DNA of 64,000 nt from Sphingobacterium sp. xlx-96 (lineage in GTDB: Bacteria > Bacteroidota > Bacteroidia > Sphingobacteriales > Sphingobacteriaceae): positions 124,001-188,000 of the forward strand of contig NZ_WFKM01000012.1 of assembly GCF_011007365.1 (NCBI RefSeq), read 5' to 3'. The notes below the pieces were generated by a model. That model did not search any database and was not told the origin of the DNA. It saw only the letters and a program-made list of their open reading frames with translations. Within the stretch, counting starts at the first letter, position 1; the number at the start of each line of letters is the position of its first letter. Below, one piece after another: positions 16,533-24,548 of the stretch. A program made the translations under genes and the position numbers.

Positions 16533-16896
16533 ATCAAAGATGAACAACCTGGGAATTAATGTAAAAATCAATGGCAGGCAGATCTGTAAAGCTGGTTTTG
16601 ACAAAGAGAACTTTGTATTGACGGCTATCACGTCTCTTGTACACAGAGAAGGCAGAAGCGAAGGTCCTACGCTATCAATAGGAGGTTTAGATTCTGATGC
16701 ATCCGAACACGTCAGCTGGTACTTTGATCATATATCTCTAGACGACAAGATCACATTAGAAGTCATCGAAGGATCATTTGATGCGCCACTGCCTATTGAA
16801 GATAAAGCTGTATCCGAAGAAAGTGACCTGCAACGGGAACTCGAGCGATACTATCAACTTAGAGAGGAATTGAAGGGATATATAAATGAGGAATAG
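16525..16896 (+). CDS. Small soluble protein, tandem paralog 2
   Basis: A 123-residue paralog of the previous gene. Matching landmarks are AGFDKENFV, GLDSDASEHVSWY, LDDKITLEVIEGSFDAP and a terminal helix YYQLREELKGYINE. The start overlaps the stop of paralog 1 (ATGGATAA). An alternative ATG at 16540 would align better with the paralog's N-terminus. Overlap and shared direction imply translational coupling. Confidence 0.7.
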   Translation: MDKSKMNNLGINVKINGRQICKAGFDKENFVLTAITSLVHREGRSEGPTLSIGGLDSDASEHVSWYFDHISLDDKITLEVIEGSFDAPLPIEDKAVSEESDLQRELERYYQLREELKGYINEE

Positions 16897-17015
16897 AATA
16901 AATTCAAACAACCAAATGGGATCATGCAGATGGACTGCATGGAGTGATCAATGTGGGGTTAAATCTTCGAGACGTTGTTTTAAATATTGTAATTTTGCCA
17001 CAAATAATGGTTGTT

Positions 17016-17201
17016 ATGGCTAAGAATTCAGGAAGTTGGTTATCGAGAAACATTTACGAAATACGGGAAACTTTATTTGCCCCGGATCCAAATGATTCGC
17101 CCCTTAAAAAGAAACAGAAAGTGGTTGGTTGGTACATGTTCTTAATCTTACTATTATGTGGCGGCTTAGCTATGCTTATCGCGGTTTCTTTCGTTCATTA
17201 G
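17016..17201 (+). CDS. Small membrane protein
   Basis: A 61-residue protein starting at the internal ATG 17016. A polar N-terminus (SGSWLSRNIYEIRETLFAPD, then PLKKKQK) is followed by one transmembrane helix (FLILLLCGGLAMLIAVSF). Positive charges before the helix suggest an inside N-terminus. The frame extends upstream to 16944, but that part looks unlike a start. Unknown function. Confidence 0.5.
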   Translation: MAKNSGSWLSRNIYEIRETLFAPDPNDSPLKKKQKVVGWYMFLILLLCGGLAMLIAVSFVH

Positions 17202-17575
17202 TATACCTATTGGACGACTGTTATTTCCAATTCTATTGTATCAGTTGGTTTTTGATCCGTTTTACAAGAGTTTCCGGACACCCGATTCCGGTTCTGAACA
17301 ACTGGTTGACGGATTTTGTATTCGTACCGCTGATTATCCACGTAGCGCAATCGGTAAGTCTTTGCATACTGGGCACTTCCAAACCATACCGCTATCCCCT
17401 ATTTCAAATCCTGTTGATCTCGGTATTAACCGCTTACGTATTTGAGTATATCATGCCGCGAACTACGGATCACCATACGGCAGATATCTGGGATGTTGTC
17501 TGTTATGTTGCGGGTGGCTTTTTTTACCGCTATATCCATCAGAGGTACTCGATAAAAAAGTATCGTCAAGTATAG
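17156..17575 (+). CDS. Polytopic small membrane protein, similar to 'magnesium citrate secondary transporter' annotations
   Basis: About 139 residues if started at ATG 17156; TTG 17210 is an alternative. Three to four hydrophobic segments surround PVLNNWLTDFVFVPLIIH, LFQILLISVLTAYVFEYIMP and HTADIWDVVCYVAGGFFYRY. The DFVFVP and TADIWDVV..YVAGG pattern matches a small Bacteroidota membrane family that databases label as a magnesium citrate transporter. That label is poorly supported. The start overlaps the previous gene by 46 bp. Confidence 0.55.
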   Translation: MWRLSYAYRGFFRSLVYLLDDCYFQFYCISWFLIRFTRVSGHPIPVLNNWLTDFVFVPLIIHVAQSVSLCILGTSKPYRYPLFQILLISVLTAYVFEYIMPRTTDHHTADIWDVVCYVAGGFFYRYIHQRYSIKKYRQV

Positions 17576-17586
17576 AATATTGATAG

Positions 17587-17741
17587 AAGAAAATATAATC
17601 CGAATGTAACCTTTATGTTATTATGACGATCGGATATACTATCGGCATAGGAATTGACGTTATAACAGTATTCATAATTTAGGTTAATAATTGGTTAGTT
17701 AAAAATCCCTGAAGCTCCCCGCTCCAGGGATTTTTTTTGTG
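17587..17741 (+). repeat. 155-bp direct repeat, copy 2
   Basis: Partner of 15396-15550, shifted by 2191 bp with only a few substitutions. Conservation extends about 60 bp upstream of the promoter boxes, so the unit is larger than the small-RNA gene itself. Confidence 0.9.
17688..17738 (+). ncRNA. Putative small RNA with CUCCCC hairpin loop, copy 2
   Basis: Promoter TTGACG (17654-17659), with TAATTTAG (17675-17682) 18 nt after the TTG. The hairpin stem AAAAATCCCTG (17701-17711) pairs with CAGGGATTTTT (17725-17735) around the loop AAGCTCCCCGCTC, followed by a T run. It may also stop transcription from the upstream five-gene block. Confidence 0.6.
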
Positions 17742-17779
17742 CAACTAAATATTTCCCTTTTTCAACAAGCATCTACTTT

Positions 17780-18334
17780 TTAAGACCTTAACGTTAGCTT
17801 ATACTTCAACATTGAGAAAAGCCTTATAATCAAAACAATATTTATCATTAAAATCATAGATAAAATCCCTGTAAACAGGGCATAGCGGGTATTTAGCGGC
17901 GAGATTTCAAACCGTATCCATCTCAAAACACTTAATAAGTCCGTACAATTACCCAAATTTTCATTTTGCTCATAAGTCACCCTATGAAATCTATTGATGG
18001 AACAATATTGAATTTTATTAGTCCCATCTAAGAATTTGAAAAGCACTTTTTCCCGAGGTAATACAGTATAGCACAACAACTGCCTTACCTCGACCTGTTC
18101 CATACCTATTTTTTTTCCTGATGACAAAATGATTTTCTCATCTTTATCACATATAGTTATCCCACCATAAATGTAATCATGGTATGCAAACTGCAGTCCA
18201 TAGGGCAAACCAAAACGCTGTACATATTCTTTGTTGTTAACTTTGTATTTTGTCGTTGATATCCATAAATAGCTTAAGAAAATACTCGTGGCACTTAAAA
18301 AAACACATAGTATCAGATAGATAGTTCCTTTCAT
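17780..18334 (-). CDS. Membrane protein of unknown function
   Basis: A 184-residue protein from ATG 18334 with a transmembrane helix at each end (YLILCVFLSATSIFLSYLW and FTGILSMILMINIVLIIRLF) and a ~110-residue beta-rich domain between (YIYGGITICDKDEKIIL, QVEVRQLLCYTVLP). The topology resembles DUF3592-like proteins, but I cannot confirm that. Third gene of a leftward three-gene set. Confidence 0.6.
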   Translation of the reverse strand: MKGTIYLILCVFLSATSIFLSYLWISTTKYKVNNKEYVQRFGLPYGLQFAYHDYIYGGITICDKDEKIILSSGKKIGMEQVEVRQLLCYTVLPREKVLFKFLDGTNKIQYCSINRFHRVTYEQNENLGNCTDLLSVLRWIRFEISPLNTRYALFTGILSMILMINIVLIIRLFSMLKYKLTLRS

Positions 18335-18350
18335 ATATTCTTCAAAGTTT

Positions 18351-18557
18351 CTATTTATTGGCAGTGAAAACACAGTACGGTTCAATCATACTTATAGCCT
18401 TGTCTCTATACCGATCCACCGGACCTGCTGTATCTATGACCGAATAGAGATACTCATCAGCATGGGGCTTTCTTGGACCAGATTTACTACTCAACAATAT
18501 AACTATCTGCAAACAAAATAGAAGTTTTAATAAAATGTCCATAAGGTTTCTAATCAA
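18351..18557 (-). CDS. Small protein with N-terminal hydrophobic helix
   Basis: A 68-residue protein with a hydrophobic segment near its start (LLKLLFCLQIVILLSS) and a polar tail (DEYLYSVIDTAGPVDRYRDK). It begins 10 bp after the preceding gene and ends 16 bp before the next, which supports a real operon member. Unknown function. Confidence 0.45.
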   Translation of the reverse strand: MIRNLMDILLKLLFCLQIVILLSSKSGPRKPHADEYLYSVIDTAGPVDRYRDKAISMIEPYCVFTANK

Positions 18558-18566
18558 AATACCGGA

Positions 18567-18962
18567 TCACTGAACTCTTAAATAACCCAAAAAAAGAAGT
18601 AATGCAATTAGAAATGCATGTACCCCGATGTTATAGTTAGAGGCTCGGATAGATGGGGTGTAATTATATAAACTGGATACTCCTGTGTTAGGATCCACTT
18701 TGGCAAAGTGGATTAAAATGTATTTCAAGGAGTAATGCCAAAGGAAATAGAAACACAGGATATATATGGTTTTTTCTCCCCTACTATATTCAGTATACTT
18801 GATGGAGCCGGGATTCAAATATTCAATAATAGAATAAACAATCCCTAGCATGAGAACAAATGCCATCCCCATAGCAACTATGCTTTTAAAAAGAGGATTG
18901 TCATGGGTTTCAAAATGAGCATAGAAAAGCCTGTAATAGTAGTAAATAAAACGCATGCACAA
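18567..18962 (-). CDS. Polytopic small membrane protein
   Basis: A 131-residue protein (ATG 18956 is an alternative start) with three predicted helices: SIVAMGMAFVLMLGIVYSII, TIYILCFYFLWHYSLKYILI and GVHAFLIALLLFLGYL. First gene of the leftward set. The family is not recognised. Confidence 0.55.
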   Translation of the reverse strand: MCMRFIYYYYRLFYAHFETHDNPLFKSIVAMGMAFVLMLGIVYSIIEYLNPGSIKYTEYSRGEKTIYILCFYFLWHYSLKYILIHFAKVDPNTGVSSLYNYTPSIRASNYNIGVHAFLIALLLFLGYLRVQ

Positions 18963-19454
18963 AAAAAAAGTTAAAATTTACACCAAAACAAAACATCCAA
19001 ATGAACGTCGAATAAGATTTTCTCAAACATAAAAAACAAATATTAAAGTAAATTGGTAATATAAAATATTAACATTATGTTAATATTAATCTAAATATTC
19101 ATAGTGGTATTGTGTAACAGTCTATAAAAAGAAATTTGCATATCGCTACTTTTTAAATGGCTTCGTTTGGCGTATTCTGATAAAGTGACTTCTTACACTG
19201 CGCTAAAAAAACGATGCTAACAAGTAATTAGATTTCTATTGTAAACGCAGGAAGTTATATCTCTGGCATATCCATCTTATTAACCGCCATCTTACAATAA
19301 ATCGAAATCCTGAAGTTTATGTCCAAAGGTATCGTCTCAGAGATTTTTTTGTATTATACGGGGTACAAATTCACTGAAAAATAGAACTTTTCTATGTCTT
19401 GGTATAAAAGAAACGGTACAATAAGGTATATTGTACAATTGAATTTGCAGTGTA
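18963..19454. other. Divergent intergenic region with a perfect dyad
   Basis: No gene is seen in these ~490 bp between the leftward small membrane genes and the rightward FAD oxidase. At 19065-19087 there is a perfect 10-3-10 dyad, AATATTAACA-TTA-TGTTAATATT, about 100 bp upstream of the leftward set. It is a plausible operator. Confidence 0.5.
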
Positions 19455-20918
19455 ATGAAAACAAAATACTTTTGGCTCATTGGGGCAGTCTGTTTGATAC
19501 TTTTCTTGTCTATACCTTCTTTTCACCTACTGAGAACAAGGTGGAAGGAAGCTGGAACCAAAGTCGAAATTCCGCGAGGATATACTAATGATGCCAGTCA
19601 GTTGAATCTCACAAAGATGGATACTATTATTGCCATTCCGGCAGATAGAAACCAAATTGAAGCGCAGCTTAAGGGCATCTTCAAATATGCTAGAGAGAAA
19701 GGTTTAAAAATTTCGATCTCGGGCGCCAAACATAGCATGGGAGGCCACACGATATCACCTGATGGTATCTTATTGAATATGCTCCCCTATAAGCATATGG
19801 AGCTTGACACAGTGAAGAACATCTTATCGATAGGTTCTGGCGCTTTATGGGAGGATGCCCTGAAGTATCTTGACAGGTATGGTAAATCTATTGCGATAAT
19901 GCAGGCTTTTAGCTCTTTCTCCATCGGAGGATCGATCAGTGTGAATGGACATGGCTGGCAGAAAGACCTACCTCCTATATCGAAAAGTGTTCACTCCTTT
20001 TCGATAATGCTGGCTGACGGTAAGGTGTTGAATTGTAGCAGAAGCGAAAATCAGGAATTATTCAAGCTGGTATTGGGTGGATATGGTTTGTTTGGTGTAA
20101 TACTGGATGTTAAGCTCCATGTTGTCGACAATGCAGCACTGACCTATAAGTATATCAGACTATCTCCTGCCAACTATGTAAGCTCCTATAAGAAATATGT
20201 GTCTGATAACCCAAATGTAAATCTTGTATTTGGAAGGTTACGGATCTCGGATAAACACTTTCTAGAAGAGGCTACACTTAACTATTTTGAGGAAGTAAAG
20301 ACGGATATACCTGCTCTCCAACAAACGAAAAGCACTGAAACACAGCGGCTGGTATTTAGAGGTAGTGTAGGTAGTGAATACGGAAAGAGACTGCGATGGG
20401 ATCTGGAAACGGGCAAGAATAAGATTTCTAAAAATACTGTCTACACCCGAAATGAACTCTTAAATGATCATGTATCGCTGATTGAAAACAAAGATACTGC
20501 TTCTACAGATCTATTGCAGGAGTACTTTATTCCAGAAAGACACTTCAATCATTTTATACAGGATATCAAACCGATCTTAAAACGGTCTACGATTGATCTA
20601 TTAAATATCACAATACGTGGTGTCCGTGAGGATAGGGACAGCTACCTGAACTATGCTAAAGAAGATGTATATGGATTTGTGATCCTGTTCAATCAAAAGA
20701 AAACAAAAGAACAGGAAGAGGCAATGAAAGAGCTGACTAATGAGCTTGTGGATGCAGCCCTGAAAAATGAAGGAACGTTTTACCTGCCTTATAGGTTGCA
20801 TATCGACAGAGAAAAGATGCGTAAAGCGTATCCGCAGGCAGACAGTTTCTTTGGTATGAAACTAAAATATGACCCTACAGTACTATTCAGCAATAGATTC
20901 TACGAGCACTACAAGTAG
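19455..20918 (+). CDS. Membrane-anchored FAD-linked oxidoreductase (PCMH type)
   Basis: A 487-residue flavoprotein with an N-terminal signal/anchor (YFWLIGAVCLILFLSIPSF). The FAD-binding PCMH domain spans about residues 45-230, with ISISGAKHSMGGHTIS (the His typical of the lactone-oxidase group), LSIGSGALWEDAL, and FSIGGSISVNGHGWQ. The C-terminal end (YPQADSFFGMKLKYDPTVLFSN) matches sugar-lactone or DprE1-type oxidases. Substrate unknown. It stands alone. Confidence 0.82.
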   Translation: MKTKYFWLIGAVCLILFLSIPSFHLLRTRWKEAGTKVEIPRGYTNDASQLNLTKMDTIIAIPADRNQIEAQLKGIFKYAREKGLKISISGAKHSMGGHTISPDGILLNMLPYKHMELDTVKNILSIGSGALWEDALKYLDRYGKSIAIMQAFSSFSIGGSISVNGHGWQKDLPPISKSVHSFSIMLADGKVLNCSRSENQELFKLVLGGYGLFGVILDVKLHVVDNAALTYKYIRLSPANYVSSYKKYVSDNPNVNLVFGRLRISDKHFLEEATLNYFEEVKTDIPALQQTKSTETQRLVFRGSVGSEYGKRLRWDLETGKNKISKNTVYTRNELLNDHVSLIENKDTASTDLLQEYFIPERHFNHFIQDIKPILKRSTIDLLNITIRGVREDRDSYLNYAKEDVYGFVILFNQKKTKEQEEAMKELTNELVDAALKNEGTFYLPYRLHIDREKMRKAYPQADSFFGMKLKYDPTVLFSNRFYEHYK

Positions 20919-21029
20919 GAGGACTTGATGAAATAGATGTATAGAAGATAACTAGCGATGTAACCTCTTCGTTAACATCATGACCATGCATACTAGCGGA
21001 ATGGATAATATCAGTACACTAATTATGTT

Positions 21030-22310
21030 TTATTCTGAGCCTGCTATAACTTTCGCTTTATGTTTTTCGTCTTTGGAATAGTTCTTATACATCCAAGGGA
21101 TACCTAACCGCCCTTTATAGGTCAAGATCTCGACACGTTGGGTGCTTTGGTCAATTTCTGCCCAATTCAGGAAAAACAATCCCATATGATGACTTCCCCA
21201 GTCCTTGTCGTCAAATTTTACGTAATCAGGATCTTCTCCCACGAAGATGAAAATCATAAGGGGGGAATCTGCTGTACCTTTCTCCCATACGTATGGCTGT
21301 TCCGAAAATGCGATATTGCCGACTTTTAGAAATGCTCCACTAAATAAACTAATGAGTATAAAACAGCTAAATAAAATGCCGTACCTAATCTTGGGCGCTA
21401 AAACAAACACAAGCGGCCTATGGAAATAAACGAACACGCATATACTGAGGGTCAAAATAAAGCCAAATATTATTCCCCAAATAAAAAAGAACATTTCATT
21501 CTTAAAATGAACATTATCAAACATAATGTAAGAAAAGGCTATTACCGAAATAATGCTACTCGCCATTAGTGCTAAACTACTTATGTACCTCACATAATTC
21601 CAATATTGAAAACTGATGGTCAAATGTATACTCACCATAATACAGATGGCTAATGCTATTGAAGGATTAAAATAAAACATATCGAAAGTAAGCACATAAA
21701 ACACCAAAAGTGCGGTAGTGATGTAACAAAAACAAAATTTGAAGAAAAGCATATTCCACTTATTGGTATTAAGAAAACGGTAATATGTATTTTTGCCTTC
21801 ATCTATTAATCGGGTTTGGTCTATCTCATCTAATTTGATGTGCTTGAAGTCCCTTTGAATTACAAATGCGACATTTGAATCCACGATCTGCCTGTGCCCT
21901 GTCAACCACTTGCTGATCTTATAATCACCGTATGTCCTGTTCATTCGCTCGGGTGGCCCATAGGGCCCAATTTCCAAAAGCAGATTAAATGAATCTATTC
22001 CAATAAAATCTGTGTCCCAATAATAATCTAGCCTACCCAGTCTTGGATCAAAAATACAAATCCCCTGATCGCTGAGCGAAGCATGCCACTGGAGGACATA
22101 ACGACTGTACTGTGTCAATCGATAATAAAGGAAGATAGAAAATCCGAGTAGGCTGATAAGGATAGTGATGGGTGCGTCAAATGCAAGGGGTGTAAAATAT
22201 ATCCTGGTACATAAAAAAATAATAATAGCAAGCATTAATAGATTCAATATCCCTAAGATAACTTTATAAACCATTGAATACCTTAGGTCCTGTAAGAGTG
22301 GTTTAATCAT
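21030..22310 (-). CDS. Multi-pass membrane protein of unknown function
   Basis: A 426-residue protein with about eight hydrophobic helices in two groups (residues ~12-65 and ~190-340). A soluble loop lies between them (FDPRLGRLDYYWDTDFIGID), and a C-terminal soluble domain contains FVGEDPDYVKFDDKDWG. I do not recognise the family. It is isolated and reads leftward. Confidence 0.7.
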   Translation of the reverse strand: MIKPLLQDLRYSMVYKVILGILNLLMLAIIIFLCTRIYFTPLAFDAPITILISLLGFSIFLYYRLTQYSRYVLQWHASLSDQGICIFDPRLGRLDYYWDTDFIGIDSFNLLLEIGPYGPPERMNRTYGDYKISKWLTGHRQIVDSNVAFVIQRDFKHIKLDEIDQTRLIDEGKNTYYRFLNTNKWNMLFFKFCFCYITTALLVFYVLTFDMFYFNPSIALAICIMVSIHLTISFQYWNYVRYISSLALMASSIISVIAFSYIMFDNVHFKNEMFFFIWGIIFGFILTLSICVFVYFHRPLVFVLAPKIRYGILFSCFILISLFSGAFLKVGNIAFSEQPYVWEKGTADSPLMIFIFVGEDPDYVKFDDKDWGSHHMGLFFLNWAEIDQSTQRVEILTYKGRLGIPWMYKNYSKDEKHKAKVIAGSE

Positions 22311-22514
22311 AATATGGTATGTTAAAAAAACTAGTAGTACCTAAAGATAAGGAACATAGCTTACAATATCAAATTGCACATCTACGTATAAGGGGGAGGC
22401 GGCGTTAGAAAAGCTAACGATGTAAGGGGCAATCGCGGCTGTAAAGGGGAGCAGGAAATAAACGGTCGTAACGTCTATGTATTATTTGAAACGGATATAC
22501 TATCGGCATGTGTT
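22311..22514. other. Gap upstream of small-RNA copy 3
   Basis: No coding signal. The last ~20 bp (GGATATACTATCGGCATG, ending at 22510) match the upstream part of the 155-bp repeats. The similarity to copies 1 and 2 begins here and is shorter than between those two. Confidence 0.5.
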
Positions 22515-22548
22515 TTGACGTTATATAGGTATTCATAATTTAGGTTAA

Positions 22549-22598
22549 TAATTGGTTAGTTAAAAATCCCTGAAGCTCCCCACTCGAGGGATTTTTTT
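22549..22598 (+). ncRNA. Putative small RNA with CUCCCC hairpin loop, copy 3
   Basis: Promoter TTGACG (22515-22520) and TAATTTAG (22536-22543), with the same 18-nt gap. The leader ATAATTGGTTAGTTAAAA is identical to the other copies. The hairpin TCCCT...AGGGA encloses AAGCTCCCCACTC (CUCCCCA instead of CUCCCCG), and one closing pair is lost by a C-to-G change. A T run follows. Confidence 0.58.
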
Positions 22599-22654
22599 GT
22601 CAGGTAATGCGCTATTGGATGCAATCGACAACTTAAAATGTTAAATTTGCTACT

Positions 22655-23032
22655 ATGAGGTTATTCAGCTATTTAATCGTCCTATCAAGTATAGTTTTTC
22701 TTTCGTTCAACAGCCTAAAGCACCCTTTACATAAAAAATGGCAGCTCGTGGCCGAACAGATAACTTACCTGAATATGGATCGTACGCCCTATGACGGAGG
22801 CAAAGATAGGCTGGATTCGGTCAAAAACATGACTGTACAGTTTCTGCCCGATGGGGCTTTTAAGTCACCTGAAGGCGACGGCAGCTATACTGTATCCAAG
22901 GATTCTATACATTTAAATATCAATGGTAAAAATGCGGTATTCAAATACGAACTCAAGAATTCGAAACTAATAATGGAGCGCTATATCAAAGAGACTGAGC
23001 ATATAGTTAGATCAAGACTTTATCTGGAATAA
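22655..23032 (+). CDS. Exported lipocalin-like small protein
   Basis: A 125-residue protein with a signal peptide (MRLFSYLIVLSSIVFLSF) and a beta-strand pattern: KWQLVAEQITYL, VKNMTVQFLPDGAF, DGSYTVSKDSIHLNING, FKYELKNSKLIMER. The W-x-L start and the GSY..V/L.I pattern resemble lipocalin-like DUFs common in Bacteroidota, where such proteins are exported. It starts 57 bp after small-RNA copy 3. Confidence 0.6.
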   Translation: MRLFSYLIVLSSIVFLSFNSLKHPLHKKWQLVAEQITYLNMDRTPYDGGKDRLDSVKNMTVQFLPDGAFKSPEGDGSYTVSKDSIHLNINGKNAVFKYELKNSKLIMERYIKETEHIVRSRLYLE

Positions 23033-23222
23033 CATCTATGAATAACAAAGAATGAAATAGGTGCCTGGATAAGATAGACCTCCTGCTCTCCAAAATACCT
23101 CGTCTGCAAGGAATTATGGAGATGGTCTTGTATCATAAACTTGCGGCCTGCCGCACTGTGTACTGCATGCAAATAAATTTGTACGAATAGAAAATTCTAT
23201 GTATCTTTAAGGTATCAGGCTG

Positions 23223-23254
23223 AATAGTTGATATCTACATACTTTTTTTCTGTG
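23223..23254 (+). promoter_or_regulatory. Upstream element shared with 15681-15712
   Basis: Second copy of the 32-nt element, with 27 of 32 positions identical. It lies 88 bp before the ATG of the PLDc_N-like membrane protein at 23342. The rest of the 23033-23341 gap shows no gene. Confidence 0.5.
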
Positions 23255-23341
23255 TATTGTATATTGGGCCAATATCAGAAAACGATGTGATGACTATCTA
23301 TTAAACATATAAAAACCAAATCATAAAACAGACTTAAAATT

Positions 23342-23554
23342 ATGAATTTACTTTTCATCAGTTTCCAAGAGTTCTTTATTATGGTTCCCCTGTTCGGCAC
23401 CTTTATCTACACGATATACCACGCTATTAAAAACCCCGTATTACAGGACAGTGAAAGAGCCTTATGGATTGTGCTCCTTCTTATAACAAATCTTTTAGGG
23501 ATGCTGGCATATTGGGCCTTTGGTAAAAGTGGCCGTGGTAAACTAGGAATATAA
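23342..23554 (+). CDS. Small PLDc_N-type membrane protein
   Basis: A 70-residue protein with two helices (FIMVPLFGTFIYTIYHAI and ALWIVLLLITNLLGMLAYWAF) separated by a short polar loop. The W-I-x-x-L..N-x-L-G-x-x-x-Y sequence is the PLDc_N signature seen at the N-terminus of cardiolipin synthases and as stand-alone small proteins. It is probably co-transcribed with the next gene (11-bp gap). Confidence 0.75.
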   Translation: MNLLFISFQEFFIMVPLFGTFIYTIYHAIKNPVLQDSERALWIVLLLITNLLGMLAYWAFGKSGRGKLGI

Positions 23555-23565
23555 ATAACACAATT

Positions 23566-23784
23566 ATGATTATAACTGCAATTTTAATGTACTTGGTCTG
23601 GGCTGCCATAATAGTGCTCATTATTTATGCTGTGTATCTGATGTTGGCTGCATTACTGGAGAGGTACCTCGCAGTAAAGAGAGAACATGCCTCTGCCCTA
23701 CGCGAGCAGAGTGAAGCTTTGAAGGAAATAGCTTCTGCTATCAGAGAATCGAATGATAAGGATGCTGCTCCGGAGATAATATAG
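23566..23784 (+). CDS. Small membrane protein with charged helical tail
   Basis: A 72-residue protein: one N-terminal transmembrane helix (LMYLVWAAIIVLIIYAVYLM), followed by an amphipathic helix (LREQSEALKEIASAIRE). It is likely translationally linked to the PLDc_N-like protein just upstream. Function unknown. Confidence 0.6.
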   Translation: MIITAILMYLVWAAIIVLIIYAVYLMLAALLERYLAVKREHASALREQSEALKEIASAIRESNDKDAAPEII

Positions 23785-23919
23785 AACAATCGCAATGAAA
23801 AATGAACAGGATCAAAAAAAATGATAAGAACGGGTAATAAGCCTTAGTCGTACTACAGCAGTTAAGAGTAGATAGACCTATAATCTAAATTGAAGGCCTG
23901 TTTACATCTGGATTTTTTT

Positions 23920-24084
23920 TCAATCCGCTCCAATAAGAAAACTGTATTGACAACTATCATTCATACAGATATAATGCTGGACAAGTTTTTGTTTGCTATC
24001 AGCGTAATATACCCATTCCGCCGTTGCTCCGCAAATCGGACAGCATAGAGAGTCGTCCTCTATTGAATAAATTGGCCTTCCCAT
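23920..24084 (-). CDS. Zinc-ribbon microprotein
   Basis: A 54-codon frame begins at the ATG 24084: MGRPIYSIEDDSLCCPICG, then ATAEWVYY and HYICMNDSCQYSF. Two Cys pairs (CPIC and CMNDSC) are spaced as in a zinc ribbon, which is hard to obtain by chance. Unknown role, possibly nucleic-acid binding. It is separated from its neighbours. Confidence 0.6.
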   Translation of the reverse strand: MGRPIYSIEDDSLCCPICGATAEWVYYADSKQKLVQHYICMNDSCQYSFLIGAD

Positions 24085-24548
24085 AATGATAAAATTTCAT
24101 ACAAAAGTAATTCTTTTAACTAATGAAGGGTAATTAATTTCGTCATCAGGGTATTTAGGATAAAAGCTTTTGACATGCTGTCTGTCTGTGATAAAATCGA
24201 CCTGTGGAGAGTTTCATAGTTCATCGTCCAAATGGAGATTATTTTATAAGATCTATCTAAATCGATTGCGTAAATTCTTTCAAATAGGGCTTACATTTTT
24301 TTTAATTTTAAAAAAAGCTTTGTCCGATACGTTGAAGCGACCGAATTATAAATTTGTCACCTTAGTAATTTCTAAAATGGAATGTAATGCAATTAAGAAT
24401 TTATGGCATGGCTGTCATTTAACATTTAGTGTTGTTTTTGACAATCATTGGAATAGGGGACCTATACCAACCCGCGAAATTAAAACAAACTACGAGCGTA
24501 TGCTCGTCCAAAATCTTGGCTATAATTAAAATTTAATCGAATACCATA
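24085..24548. other. 464-bp gap upstream of the GH95 gene
   Basis: No supported gene. A rightward frame at 24170-24529 starts with TTG, has Cys/Ser-rich low-complexity content and no recognisable domain, so I leave it out. The promoter of the fucosidase gene should lie in the last ~100 bp. Confidence 0.5.

Noticed and set aside
17236..17445. Alternative frame inside the small membrane protein gene
   Set aside because: The neighbouring frame has clear transmembrane segments and a family-like pattern, and this one has none.
24170..24529. 119-codon frame upstream of the fucosidase gene
   Set aside because: It starts with TTG, its Cys/Ser/Phe-rich composition is unlike neighbouring proteins, and no family is recognisable.
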